Both the position numbers and the translations under genes were made by a program. Shown here piece by piece: positions 47,472 to 58,370 of a stretch of DNA of 64,000 nt. This stretch comes from Hippophae tibetana (lineage: Eukaryota; Streptophyta; Magnoliopsida; Rosales; Elaeagnaceae), in NCBI GenBank assembly GCA_037013495.1, contig CM072811.1, forward strand, positions 17,738,659-17,802,658, written 5' to 3'. Position 1 is the first letter of the stretch. Every line of letters begins with the position of its first letter. The notes under the pieces were generated by a model. It made no database searches. It was given only the letters and a program-made list of their open reading frames with translations, and was not told where the DNA came from.

Positions 47472-48105
47472 GTGTATAATTAATAGAAATACTTACAAGA
47501 ATATATGAAGTGACAAAATGAAGTAAACGAAAAAAATGATGTTCTGGAAGTGAGAAAATGAGTATAAAAAATTTGAGTATTTCACTCAAAAAAAATAGGG
47601 GATCTGGAAGATAATTTGGAAAGGAAGAAAACCCACTAAATGGCGCTGAAAATGGTGGTCATAGGTGGACGGAAAATGAAAAAGAGTGTAGGAGGTGAAG
47701 CTCGGTTTTGATTGTTGTGTCTGATGGAGAAGAAAGAAGAGAAAAGGAAAAATCCATATGGATAGCATCGATTGACGTGTTGAACCGATACTACACGAGG
47801 ACGTAGTATCGGTTCTATGTGTCAATCAACTCTACACACGTGGATAGCATCGGTTGACACGTAGGACCGACCCTATGTCCTACGTGTAGCATCGGTTCAA
47901 CATATAGACCAACGCTATCCACGTGTGTAGCATCAGTTGACATGTAGAACTGAAATTATGTCGTCGTGTAGCATCGGTTAACACGTCAACTAACATTATA
48001 TGTAGCGTCAATTTTTCACCGAACTGACTTTAAATTCATTATAAGTCAGTTTTCTCCAAAAACCAACTTTACATGTCAACTTAAATGCCACATTTTGTAC
48101 TAGTG
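47472..48105. mobile_element. CACTA-type DNA transposon, one end
   Basis: The right end is ...ATTTTGTACTAGTG (48092-48105), whose complement CACTAGTACAAAAT is a typical CACTA terminus. Next to it lie at least six subterminal copies of an ATAGCATCGGTTGACACGT-like unit in both orientations, spaced about 60 bp (47755-47975), as these elements use for transposase binding. The other terminus was not found, and the left edge is where Athila-1 LTR similarity stops. No transposase frame remains. The 3-bp duplication cannot be tested without the other end. Confidence 0.75.
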
Positions 48106-48108
48106 TCA

Positions 48109-48500
48109 AGCCATAAGTCAAAGTCCTCAGGGTAACCTTCCAAGTGACACACTTATAAAACCAAGAAGAAAAGGTAGGGATCATTTTAAATCCTAGCCTT
48201 GAGGAGTGGTAAAACTTTAGAGCAGGAACATAAGACTCAAAAGGATAAGGAGAAATAGGAAATTAACAAGAATGAAGAGGAACTAGTAGATAAAGATAGC
48301 AATGAAAAGGAAATAGTTTAGCCAAAGAAAAAAAAACATTTACAAACCCACTATTCCTTTCCTTCAAAGACTACAATAGCAAAAGTTAGATACGTATTTT
48401 TCAAAATTTCTTGATGTCTTCAAGAAGTTTCACATAAACATACCATTTGTAGATGCACTTGAACAAATACAGTCTTATGCCAAATTCATGAAGTATATAT
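48109..48500 (+). pseudogene. gag C-terminal region of Athila-2
   Basis: PQGNLPSDT followed by a basic Lys-rich stretch and then FSKFLDVFKKFHINIPF, DALEQIQSYAKFMKYILSKK, the conserved segment before the Athila protease. It lies directly beside the CACTA end. Confidence 0.82.
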
Positions 48501-49520
48501 TGTCAAAGAAAAGGAGGCTTAGAGATCATGAAATAATAACCTTGACTAAAGGTTGTAATTCCATCCTTAATAAAAAAACTACCACAAAAACTGAAAGATC
48601 TAGGTAGTTTTGACATCCCTTGCACTATTGGAAACATCCATTTTGGAAAGACACTATGTGATTTGGGTTCTAGCATTAACCTTACGCTATTATCAATTTT
48701 CAAGAGATTAAGGGTTGGTAATGCCAAACCCACTTCAGTAACATTGCAAATGGTAGACAAGTCAATTAAGAGACCTCGAGGTGTGGTAACAAATGTACTA
48801 GTAAAAGTAAACAAATTCATCTTTCCGGTAGAGTACATTGTGCTAGACATGGAGGAGGACCGCAACATTCTTATCATACTTGGTCATCCTTTCTTAGCAA
48901 CTGAAAAAACACTCTTTAATGTAAAAAAAGGTGAGCTTATAATAAGATTGCAAAATGAACAAGTAAAATTTAATATGTTCAAGGTGATTAAATTTTCTGA
49001 TGTTGATAATGCTAATGATTGCTTTCGAATAGATGGTACTGACGAGCTAACCACTGATACACTTTATGACATATACCCTAGTGATGCTTTAGAGTATGTG
49101 CTTATTAATTCTATGAATACACATTCTAATGAATACCATGACACTTATGTAGGCGTAGAAATTCATGCCAATATCTTAACAAAACTTGTTGAAACTCCCC
49201 CACTTAAAATTGTAACATATGATGCTATGAACAAGAACATAAACTCACCAGAAAACAACTCAACTTGTTTTAACTTTGAAAGTATGGAATCAAAAGTTGA
49301 TATTATAAACTATATGGACTTTTTGGAGAAAACGCCTCTCATATGTATATCAATTTTTTTTGTGGAATGTCTTGAGATAAGCTCAAGGCTAAAACCATCC
49401 ATTGAGGAGCCACCCAAATTAGAGCTTAAACCTTTACCATCTCATCTTTGTTATGCATTTTTTGGTGATAACGAAACACTTCGGGTCATAATCTCTGCTA
49501 AGCTAAGTATGAAGTAAGTA
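48500..49520 (+). pseudogene. protease region and following spacer of Athila-2
   Basis: Landmarks: IPCTIGNIHFGKTLCDLGSS, INLTLLSIFKRLRVG, VTLQMVDKSIKRPRGVV, VLVKVNKFIFPVEYIVLDME and ILGHPFLATEKTLFNVKKGE, the Athila retropepsin region in its usual order. The following open stretch to about 49517 (ending in EEPPKLELKPLPSHLCYAF) is the linker seen before Athila reverse transcriptase. This is the longest uninterrupted retroelement frame in the window (284 codons, 48663-49517). Confidence 0.87.
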
Positions 49521-50945
49521 TAAGCACTACTTAAGGTGCTAAGGAACTTTAAAAGAGCTATAGGTTGGTATGTTGCTGACATCAAAGGCATAAGCCCATA
49601 TATGTTCATGCATAAAACTTTTCTATAGGATGGAGCTAAACCTACCAAGGATGCACCATGCCACTTAAATCCCATTATGAAAAAGGTGGTGAAGAAGGAA
49701 ATTGTTAAGTAGCTAGACATCGGCATCATTTACCCAATATCAAATAGTGAATGGGTAAGTCCAATTCAACGTGTACCAAAGAAAGGAGAAATCATCGTGG
49801 TAGAGAATGAGTCAAATGAGTTAACACCTACTAGGACAATCACGAGATGGAGAATATGTAAGGATTTTTGCAAAGTAAATAAAGCTACAAGGAACGACCA
49901 TCCCCCCCTCCCATTCATGGATCAAATGCTTGACCGATTAGCTGGGCATTCTTTCTTTTTCCTTCTAGATGGATACTCTGGTTATAACCAAATTGTTGTG
50001 GCACCTGAAGACTAATAAAATACCATTTTCACATGTTCTTACAAATCTTTTACTTTTAGGAGAATGTGGTTTGGATTATGCACTGCACCTGTGACATTTC
50101 AATGCTACATGATAGATATTTTCTCAAACATGGTAGAGATGCATCTAAAAACATTCATGGATGATTTTTTGGTCTTTGAAAACTCATTTGATGAATGTCT
50201 ACACTATCTTTCCATAGTGCTACAAAGATATGAAGAAACTAATTTGGTTTTAAATTGGGAGAAGTGATATTTCATGGTACATGAATGTATAATCTTGGGC
50301 CACAAAATCTTAGCTAATGGTATTGAAATGGTTATAGCTAAGATAGAAGTGATTCAGAAACTACCATCACGTACCAATGTATGAGGAGTAAAGAGTTTTC
50401 TTGGGCATGTAGGCTTTTATCTTAGATTCATAAAATATTTTTTTCCAAATCTCCAAACCCTTGTGTAATCTTTTGGAAAAAGACATGCCTTTCAAATTTG
50501 AGGATTAATGTTTAACGACATTCGAAGCACTTAAAGAGAACTACTGTTAGCATTACTTATAATTACACTAGATTAAGGCAAGCCCTTTAAGTTGATATGT
50601 GATGCAAGTGATTTTGCTATTGGATCTATTCATGGATAGCAAAGAGATAAAATGTTCTATGCCATATATTATTCCAACAAGACATTAAATAAGGCTCAAA
50701 TGAGTTATACTACTATGGAGAAAAAGCTCATTTCCATTGTATATTCCTTTGAAAAATTTAGATCTTATTTGGTTGGAACCAAAGTGACTTTCTACAGAGA
50801 TCATTCTACAATAAAGTACCTCATGACAAAGAAGGATTCCAATCTAAGATTGATAAGAGAAGTTCTCCTTCTACAAGAATTTGGCATGGAAATTCATGAT
50901 AAAAAAAAGAATAGAAAATCAAGTAGCAGACCATCTGTCTAGACT
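49520..50945 (+). pseudogene. reverse transcriptase and RNase H regions of Athila-2
   Basis: Landmarks: SEWVSPIQRVPKKG, RICKDFCKVNKATRNDHPPL, PFMDQMLDRLAGHSFFFLLD, GYSGYNQIVVAPED, the catalytic FMDDFLVF box near 50160 and SFLGHVGFY-type thumb sequence near 50400. RNase H follows: [31 protein letters not shown] and [18 protein letters not shown]. Broken in several places. Confidence 0.87.
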
Positions 50946-51049
50946 GGAAAGGGAAGCAAAAATGGGTGACAATATAGTGATTAGGGAATTATTTCCATAT
51001 GACTAACTATTTTCTGTAGCTCAAATAGAAATCTCATAGTATGTAGACA

Positions 51050-52308
51050 TGGCAAATTTCCTAACTACCAACATTCTTCCATTAAACTTCACATGGTAAC
51101 AAAACAAGAAATTCTTTCATGATATTAAACAGTATTTTTGGGATGACCCTAACCTCTATAAAGAATACAATGATGGTATTTTGAGAAGGTGTATCCCTTA
51201 TGATAAATTTAAAAGCATTCTTTATAGCTAAGACTATGTAGGTCACTTTAGGAGCACAAAATAGTAGCTAAAGTTCTTCAATCTGGTTATTTTTTTTCCC
51301 ACACTATTTAAAAATGCTTATATTTATGTAAATACATGTGATAAATGCCAAATGATAGGTAATATTTCAAACAGAGATGAGATGCCACTAAATAATATAT
51401 TTCAAGTAGAACTGTTTGATGTTTTGGGCATCTAATTTATGGGACCATTCCCTCCATCCTTTGGTAACTAATATATACTTGTAGGAGTGAATTATATGTC
51501 AAAATGGGTAGAAGCCATTACCAGCAAAAAATGTGATGCCAAAGTTGTCATGAAATATTTGAAGAAAAACATTTTCACTAGGTTTGGAGCTCCTATGATC
51601 ATTATTAGTGATGGAGGTAGTCACTTTTGCAATAAATAATTTAAGTCCTTATCGTCTAAGTATGATATTAAGCATAAAGTGTCTACCCCCTACCATCCCA
51701 AAACAAGTGGGCAAGTAAAGGTATCTGATATAGAAGTCAAAAGAATTTTGGAGAAAACTGTGAACATCTCTTGGAAGGATTGGTCATCTAAGTTTCATGA
51801 TGCTTTATGAGCATATATAATTCATTTAAAACACCAATTGGAACCACCCTATATAAGTTAGTTTATGGAAAGGCATATCACTTATCACTAGAATTGGAAC
51901 ACAAAGCATATTGGGCACTAAAATAGTTGAATATGTCCATAGATGTAGCTGGTGAGAAAAGAATGCTTCAATAAATGAATTGGATGAATTACGATGGAAT
52001 TCTTATGAGAATGCCAAGGTTTACAAAGAAAATACAAAAAGATAGCATGATAAGAAAATTGAGCACTGTATTTTTGAACTGAGGCAGAAAGTGTTACTCT
52101 ACAACTCAAGACTCAAAAAGTTTCCATGCAAATAAAGAGTAGATGGTCAGGTCCATTCATCATCGCTAAGATAACCAACCATGGAGCCACTGAATTAGAA
52201 ATCAAAAATAAAGAGCGGTTTATGGTTAATGGGCATAGAGTGAAGCATTATTATAAAGATCAGTTATCAAATGAAACATCTGCGATAACCTTGATTGATG
52301 CACCTTAG
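51050..52308 (+). pseudogene. integrase region of Athila-2
   Basis: The CDKCQMIGNISNRDEMPLN zinc-binding end, a YMSKWVEAI core stretch, FTRFGAPMIIISDGGSHFCN, the [13 protein letters not shown]-type stretch, and a C-terminal part at 52126-52308 (RWSGPFIIAKITNHGATELE, NGHRVKHYYKDQ). Broken in several places. Confidence 0.85.
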
Positions 52309-53855
52309 AACTTAATATGATTGTCTAGTTAAGGATGTTAAACGTGACACTGGTTGAGAGGGAACCCAACATTATTTTACTTATACTTTTATTGTTTTTG
52401 TTTTGTAGGTTCATAAATGTGGAGTGCAATGGCATAACAAGATTGAGTAGTTTCAACAACACATGTGGTTTGCCAAGATTAAGGGAGTTTTATTTCCTTT
52501 TACTTTTTCATATTTATATGTTCACTTTGGGGACAATGGGCAATTTAAGTTTAGGAGAGGGAATTTCATTCTCTACTTTAGTATTTAGTATGTATTTTCA
52601 ATTTTTAGGAAATTTATTTTAGGATGTTTTTAATCATGATTTGGGTAGAAATTTATAAATATATGAAAATTAAATGCATGCTTACTTGATATGAAATATA
52701 TAATTCAATGATAAAAATTGTTTGTCATGACTAGGATAAGGAATGTAACATGCTCATTAAGATGCTTATATTAAGCGTGTAATATGCTTGCTAGTTTTGA
52801 TTGAATTGATTCAAATTTTTATACACATGATCATGATTGATTTTGGTGTTCTTATTGAGAGAAAGTTTATAGTGAGTTGTGCGAGTTGATGAGATCTACC
52901 ATGTTTTAGAATATATTTGATCATTCCTTGAGGTGAAATTCTAAATAGTATTTATAAAAAGAGATGATTTAGCCCTTATTTGGATCGATAGAGCCTTTCA
53001 AGCTAACCATTATTAATATTCGTAGTCACCCAGTTGAGCCTAACAAAGAACCTTTCATATCTTTAAGCCATATTTTATGTCTAACCAAGAAGCATTACCT
53101 TTACCATTGCACCCTTAGCTTGTATGAAAAGAAAAAAAAATACAATCATGTGTTATGCCATAGAGTAATATGCAATGTAATGCATCTTATAAAGAAAAAT
53201 AAAAAAAACTCATAACACAATTATCCCTCTATAGAAAAATAAAATACAATTGAAAATAAATTTGTGGGTATTGTGAAGTTACAAAAACAAAAATATGTGG
53301 AATAAAAGAATATGAAAAAAATGATAAGTTAGGGTGAATTAAAATATCAAGTTAAAGTTCAATTGTATTTAAAAAGTGCATGATGAATAAAAAGAAAGCT
53401 AAAGCGTGGAAATAGTTTAAATATCTTCATTCATTGACCCTCACCTAAGGCTTATATTTCAAGCATGTAAAGTCCTTATTGATCTTTAGTTAAGTACATA
53501 TTTATATTAATGGAAAGGGATGTCAAAAAATGACTTATGATACTTGTTCTAACATTGAATTGATTAGCACACTCATATAGGTTGATTTCATAAGTGCATT
53601 GGATGATATCATGTGCCACACACACACACACAAATCAATTTGTCAAAAACATTGCATATTATTATATTGATGGAAAGTTGATTGATGAATATATGAACCT
53701 TATTGTCATAGAACTATTCGAATTTTGAGAGCGATAGTAATCACAAAATATGCATGTATTAATAGATATATATTTTGGAATATACTATCCATGTTAATTT
53801 ATCTAGTTAGAATTGACTTTACTCAAGAACAAGCAAAGAGTTAAGTTTGAGGGTG
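52309..53855 (+). other. 3' UTR and polypurine tract of Athila-2
   Basis: Opens with the TTGAGAGGGAACCCAA motif (52354-52369). No further coding similarity: the hydrophobic 95-codon frame at 52335-52622 is not recognised and is probably chance. It contains a CA microsatellite (53617-53632). The purine tract GTTAAGTTTGAGGGTG (53840-53855) directly precedes the LTR. Confidence 0.65.
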
Positions 53856-55387
53856 TGATAACTCTATGAAAGTAGAGTCATCAGTGCACTTTTCTCCTTA
53901 ATATTTGCTTGTTTTATTCAATAAGTAGTATTTTTGGGGTTAAAAATATTAAAATATGAACTTTCTAGTGAAAAGTAAAAATATATTTTTGAGAATTTTT
54001 TGGGATTCTTTTGAAATTTTTAACACATGATCAATCATAAAATGACATATGGATGTCACGTAAGTAGGATAGTTGACTTGGTAAGCCACACGGATGCCAC
54101 GCAAGTAGAGAGACTAAATTGATCAACGCTGCATATTCCTAGTGACGTAGCACTATGCCACCTGTCAACATGATATTAATTTGGAGTTGGTGTTACTATT
54201 AAAGGTCTTCTCATGTGTTGTAAAGCAATTCGTCCATTCCTTTCACCATAATCGTGAATTATGTTGCGCCATGTTTCGATGACTCAACATGCATTGACTA
54301 GACCAACTCTCTCGTAAAACTTATTGCGTGTTGATTTTCCCAGTAAAACCTAAGTGCCATATGTTGCATTTTTATTGACTAGTGCTGTTAAATTTTTTTC
54401 ATCTCAGCCCTCGATCTGAAGTTGATCTTATGGTCCATATTTCACCTAAGCCTAATTTAATCCCCTAATTACCCATAAACCCTAATGAGCCAAAATTAAC
54501 ATCATTTTTATCAATTTTTGGAGCCAATAAGAGAAAAAAAAATACAGAAAAATTCAAATAGAGATACAATTTTGGTAGAGATTCAAGAGAAGATTGATAC
54601 TACAATTCAAGAGGTTGATTGTATTTTTTCTTCTTCTCATTTCTTTATCAATTTTCTCTCTTTCTTTATGAAAAATACGAGTTTTATGAACAAAATTATA
54701 TCTAACTAATTTATTAATCTATGAGTCTTGTGAACCCAATTTTCATCATGTGATGATCTAATCTTTTACCCCAATTATGATTTCAATTTAATTATATTAT
54801 TTAATCTGATTTTTATGTTATTCATTATTTGGCCAACAATTGATCTATAGAGACAATTAAATAGATTTGAGAGAATTATTTAATTGTTTATCTTAATTAA
54901 ATAATATGCATAGCTTTCAAGCAGAGATGTATGATTTTTATATATGTAATCCATAATTGATGAACTGAATGAATAATATAAAATTTAATTTACATGAGAG
55001 TATAATTTGGTTAATTACTATATGTAGTTTACATGAAAGAGTAATACATGCTAGATTAGATTTAATTGATCATGTAATTAATTGATAATTATATTGGGAG
55101 ATTTTAGTTATTCACATGCTTAGAAAATTGGGGGATTATGTATTCATTAATATTTTCTTATATATCTTCTTAGTTACCAAATTTGATTTAATTAATTAGT
55201 TATTTATTTTTAGTTCTTTTAATTTTACTTAACTAAAATATAAAAACACTAAAAAATTGATTTTTTTGTTTTGAAAAATTAGTTTCTAATAACATAATCT
55301 CTGTGAGAACGATATTTTATTATCATTATATTACTTATTATGATACGTATACTTTCATATTCATTGCACACAATTCGTGTTTGAGCA
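53856..55387 (+). mobile_element. 3' LTR of Athila-2 (1532 bp)
   Basis: Starts TGATAACTCTATGAAAGTAG and ends TTTGAGCA. The first 28 bases form a hairpin (TGAT.ACTCTA against TAGAGT.ATCA). Outside its right edge the sequence continues as element N LTR (55388 onward), which fixes the boundary. The far 3' end has the GATACGTATACTTTCATATT block typical of this lineage. The partner 5' LTR is absent, so age cannot be read from LTR divergence. Confidence 0.82.
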
Positions 55388-56262
55388 ATATATTTTCAAA
55401 TATGAATTTTTACAAAAATCTTTACAATTGAGCAGTACTCTTAATTAGATTTTGGTAATTACATCTAACATCTAGTAGTGTTACTCTAAATCAAATCCAG
55501 ATAATCAAATCATAGATCTAACTTTCATATTTAAAGTTTACTATGAAAAATATATTGTGATTATATTTTTTTTGTTACAAAATTGGTAGAATTCTTAAAT
55601 GAAAAAATAAAGATCAATTTATTTTATAAAAATATTTTAACTGCATTAATATTTTGTAAGCATAATAACGTTACTAATATCCCATATTATTTTCATCCAA
55701 ATATGCTTAATTTAATAAATGATCAATAGATTAAACATAGTATTCAGAACAAATATAAAATTAATCTAAAAAAACAAAATAATATATTTAAATTATACCT
55801 CAACGGTATTCTTCCAAATACATAATTTTAGTATTGTTTATGTATATGAAAAACCTCCAAATAGATTTGTTAATATTTTTTATTGAATTGAAATAATTAC
55901 TACATAAACTAAACTTATTTAACTCTCAAAATTGAGAAAAGAATTTTGAAACTAAGAAAAGAAAAAATTAAGAGAAAAGAGACTGTTGTTGGGATGAAGA
56001 TTACAATGGGATTTAGGGTTTACATAGGGTTAGAAAACACTAAAAGAAAGAGAAAAATATGGATCATATGATCTGACATTGCATCATGCATTTCTTTTGC
56101 AATGTGGCATAAGAAATTCTGTAATGAATTTGAATCTCGATCCACAAGTCCCGCGCCACGACACACATAAAAGACCGCCAAGGCCTACATGTTTCTGGAT
56201 TTCTGAAAGCCCTTTTTGCACCCCTTACATTTGATTTGGAACATATGTAAGGCTTATATATG
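55388..56262 (-). mobile_element. 3' LTR of N, left part
   Basis: Aligns with 61540-62400 (N 5' LTR) and 16530-17365 (M LTR), including the TATTTTCATCCAAATATGCTTAATTTAATAAATG block (shared in 16790-16820 and 61840-61865). Interrupted at 56262 by solo LTR C. The last five bases, ATATG, are the target duplication. Confidence 0.75.
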
Positions 56263-57418
56263 TGATGAGTAAAACCGGCATCGCCGATCCTACCAATACT
56301 TTGGTTTTATATTTATAAAACTCTCGTAAGTGCACGAATCATTTCATAGAAAATGATAACTATTCTGCCAAGGTCGATGAAGGAAGGAATATATGTGGTT
56401 TTTAATTTATTATTCAAACTTTTAAAAATGAAATTAAATTCTAAACATCCTGTCACGATATTTTGGGTTTTGTGATTTTAATCTACTGATATAAAAATAA
56501 ACATAGATAGAGATTCAATAAATATTTATGCAAATTTTATCTCTTAAAACAGTAGAGTATTTATGGATATAATAACTAAGTTAATTATGTTTTCTCATAT
56601 TAATTAGGTTATTAAATATATAAATTGATATTTATTGATTCTCTCTTTTTTATATGAATATCACCTTTGGTGGGGTTAGATATTCTTTGTTAGCTAAAAA
56701 AATCAATTAACACCTATGAGTGGGGTTGATAACTAATTTTGTTAATTAAATTAATTCCTTTTTCTAAGAGATTGAAAATGAACCATTTAAATGCTACCTT
56801 TGGTACGGTTAGACCATTTAAACTTTATTCAAGGTGTCCAAATTAAACCTAAGAATTTAATTATCCGAGTACTAACTTTCAAGTTTTAAAACTACTACTT
56901 AAAACATGTTGTCAATACATTTTCAGATAATAATTCTTATAAAAACTTTTGAATTAGAGCTTCACTATAACAACCGGGCGATTGTACCAACAAATAAAAG
57001 AGCACTACTCTAAATTAGATTAGATAACTAAACCTTAAAATCTAATTTTCAAATTTAAGTTTGTAATGAAAAATAATATATTTCTCTCTAACATTCTTAA
57101 TATAAAATCTTGAATAAAAATAAAATCAATTTATTTTAGAGATTTTTACCTATTTAATATTTCGCAAGCATACAACGTTATTATTATATCATTTTTACAA
57201 ACAGTCAGTAATGTTAAATTTAATCACAGATAAATTAAATATAACATATAAGAATAAAACATAAAAAATAACTGTTAGAAAATAAAATCCTTATAGTACT
57301 TTGATATTATTTCTGTTGCTGGAAAACCTCCAAACAGAATTTGCACTTCCATTTATTGAATCAAAAAGAAAATAAATTACAAAAACATAATTAGCTCTTC
57401 TAAAAAAGAGAAGAACTC

Positions 57419-57495
57419 TAAAACTAAGAAAAACTAACTAAGAAAAACTAAAAACTAAGAAAAACTAAAAACTAAGAAAAACTTAAAAACTAAGA
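57419..57495. repeat. minisatellite in solo LTR C, about 5 units of 16 bp
   Basis: Units of the form ACTAAGAAAAACTAAAA, slightly variable in length. Confidence 0.8.
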
Positions 57496-57644
57496 AATGG
57501 AGAGAAAGAAAGAGAAATAAGATGTGTTTTAAGGTATGTATTGTTACAAAGAGAATGGGGGTATTTATAGGTGAGGAAAAGAATAAAAAGTGGGTGAAAA
57601 AAATGATTAAAAATGAAGGAAACGTGTAGTAGGTGATGATGACG

Positions 57645-57890
57645 TTAGTGGGTAGGTGGGGCGCGGTGGCGCACGCGGAATGGAGCAGAGGTACGCACGG
57701 ACAAGGTGCTGATGGGTGCAGCCACACGCGGGTTGGGCGCTGGCATGCGCGGAATGGAGGAGGGGTGCGCGCGAATAGGGAAATATGGCGCGTGGGATCG
57801 AGCTCTGATGGGTGCGGGTGCGCACAGAATGGGTATGCTGCGCGCGTTGGCCGGTGCGACTAGGCGGCTGCGTGCACGATTTCCTCCTTT
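57645..57890. repeat. CpG-rich GC block with internal repeats in solo LTR C
   Basis: Contrasts sharply with the surrounding AT-rich DNA. Contains repeated GCGCGGAATGGAG and CTGATGGGTGC words at a spacing of roughly 75-100 bp, and many CpG dinucleotides (GCGCGCG, CACGCG). Open frames on both strands here (57607-57917) result from this composition and are not genes. Confidence 0.75.
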
Positions 57891-58163
57891 TTGACCCATT
57901 TTGTCCAATTTTTTCATATTGTTTGACTTTTTCTCATTTATTTTATGAATATATTTGTGATGTATTACCTCCAGATTCCTCTTTGAGTCTTTAAGTTACG
58001 TTTTTAAGTGAAAATACCTTAAAAACAATAAAAATACCCATGATTCCGAAAAGACAGATTTATATAAATATATGATAAAATCATATAAATATATATATAT
58101 ATATTTTAATCAATTAAGGTGCATAAAATCATGGTAATTTTAATACTTTTTGAGCACTCATCA

Positions 58164-58370
58164 ATATGTTATTCTTTTATGCTTCATGATTGCAATAAAG
58201 TGCCTCCAAGTACTATTCTTCATTTGTTTATCAATTAAATCAATTTATAGCTATAAATAACTTAAAAGTAATAAAACGTACACGTGATTTATGATATGTT
58301 AAAATGATGATATTTTAACATTTAAAATACATAAAATCATGTTATATTTAGTGCTTTTAAGCACTCATCA
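58164..58370 (-). mobile_element. 3' LTR of N, right part (LTR start)
   Basis: On the minus strand starts TGATGAGTGCTTAAAAGCAC, as in the other family members, and continues across solo LTR C into 56262. Confidence 0.8.

Larger units (their letters stand above)
48106..55387 (+). mobile_element. Athila-2, Athila-type Ty3/gypsy retroelement (gag end to 3' LTR)
   Basis: Parts: gag end (48109-48500), protease (48500-49030), a spacer leading to reverse transcriptase (49500-50300), RNase H (50580-50945), integrase (51050-52308), 3' UTR (52309-53839), purine tract (53840-53855) and 3' LTR (53856-55387). The 5' LTR and first part of gag are absent; the CACTA end lies where they should be. It is related to Athila-1 but differs in LTR sequence. 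Broken, with well over ten breaks. Confidence 0.87.
56263..58163 (-). mobile_element. solo LTR C (Ty3/gypsy, 1901 bp)
   Basis: Ends TGATGAGT...ACTCATCA (8-bp perfect inverted repeats) with an exact 5-bp target duplication ATATG at 56258-56262 and 58164-58168. The interrupted LTR of N resumes exactly after it (ATATGTTATTC). It is a relative of the P/M/N LTRs, with the ATAAAATC and AAGTATACTT-type blocks diverged. It has a minisatellite (57419-57495) and a CpG-rich GC block (57645-57890) that the other LTRs lack. Perfect duplication and preserved ends suggest it is the youngest insertion here. Confidence 0.88.

Noticed and set aside
52335-52622. 95-codon hydrophobic frame after Athila-2 pol, in the place of an env-like ORF
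   Set aside because: No similarity to known env-like or extra ORFs, and no counterpart in Athila-1; treated as 3' UTR.
57455-57994. Cluster of Pro/His/Ala-rich and Gly/Arg-rich frames
   Set aside because: All lie in the CpG-rich block of solo LTR C on both strands; no codon bias or family.
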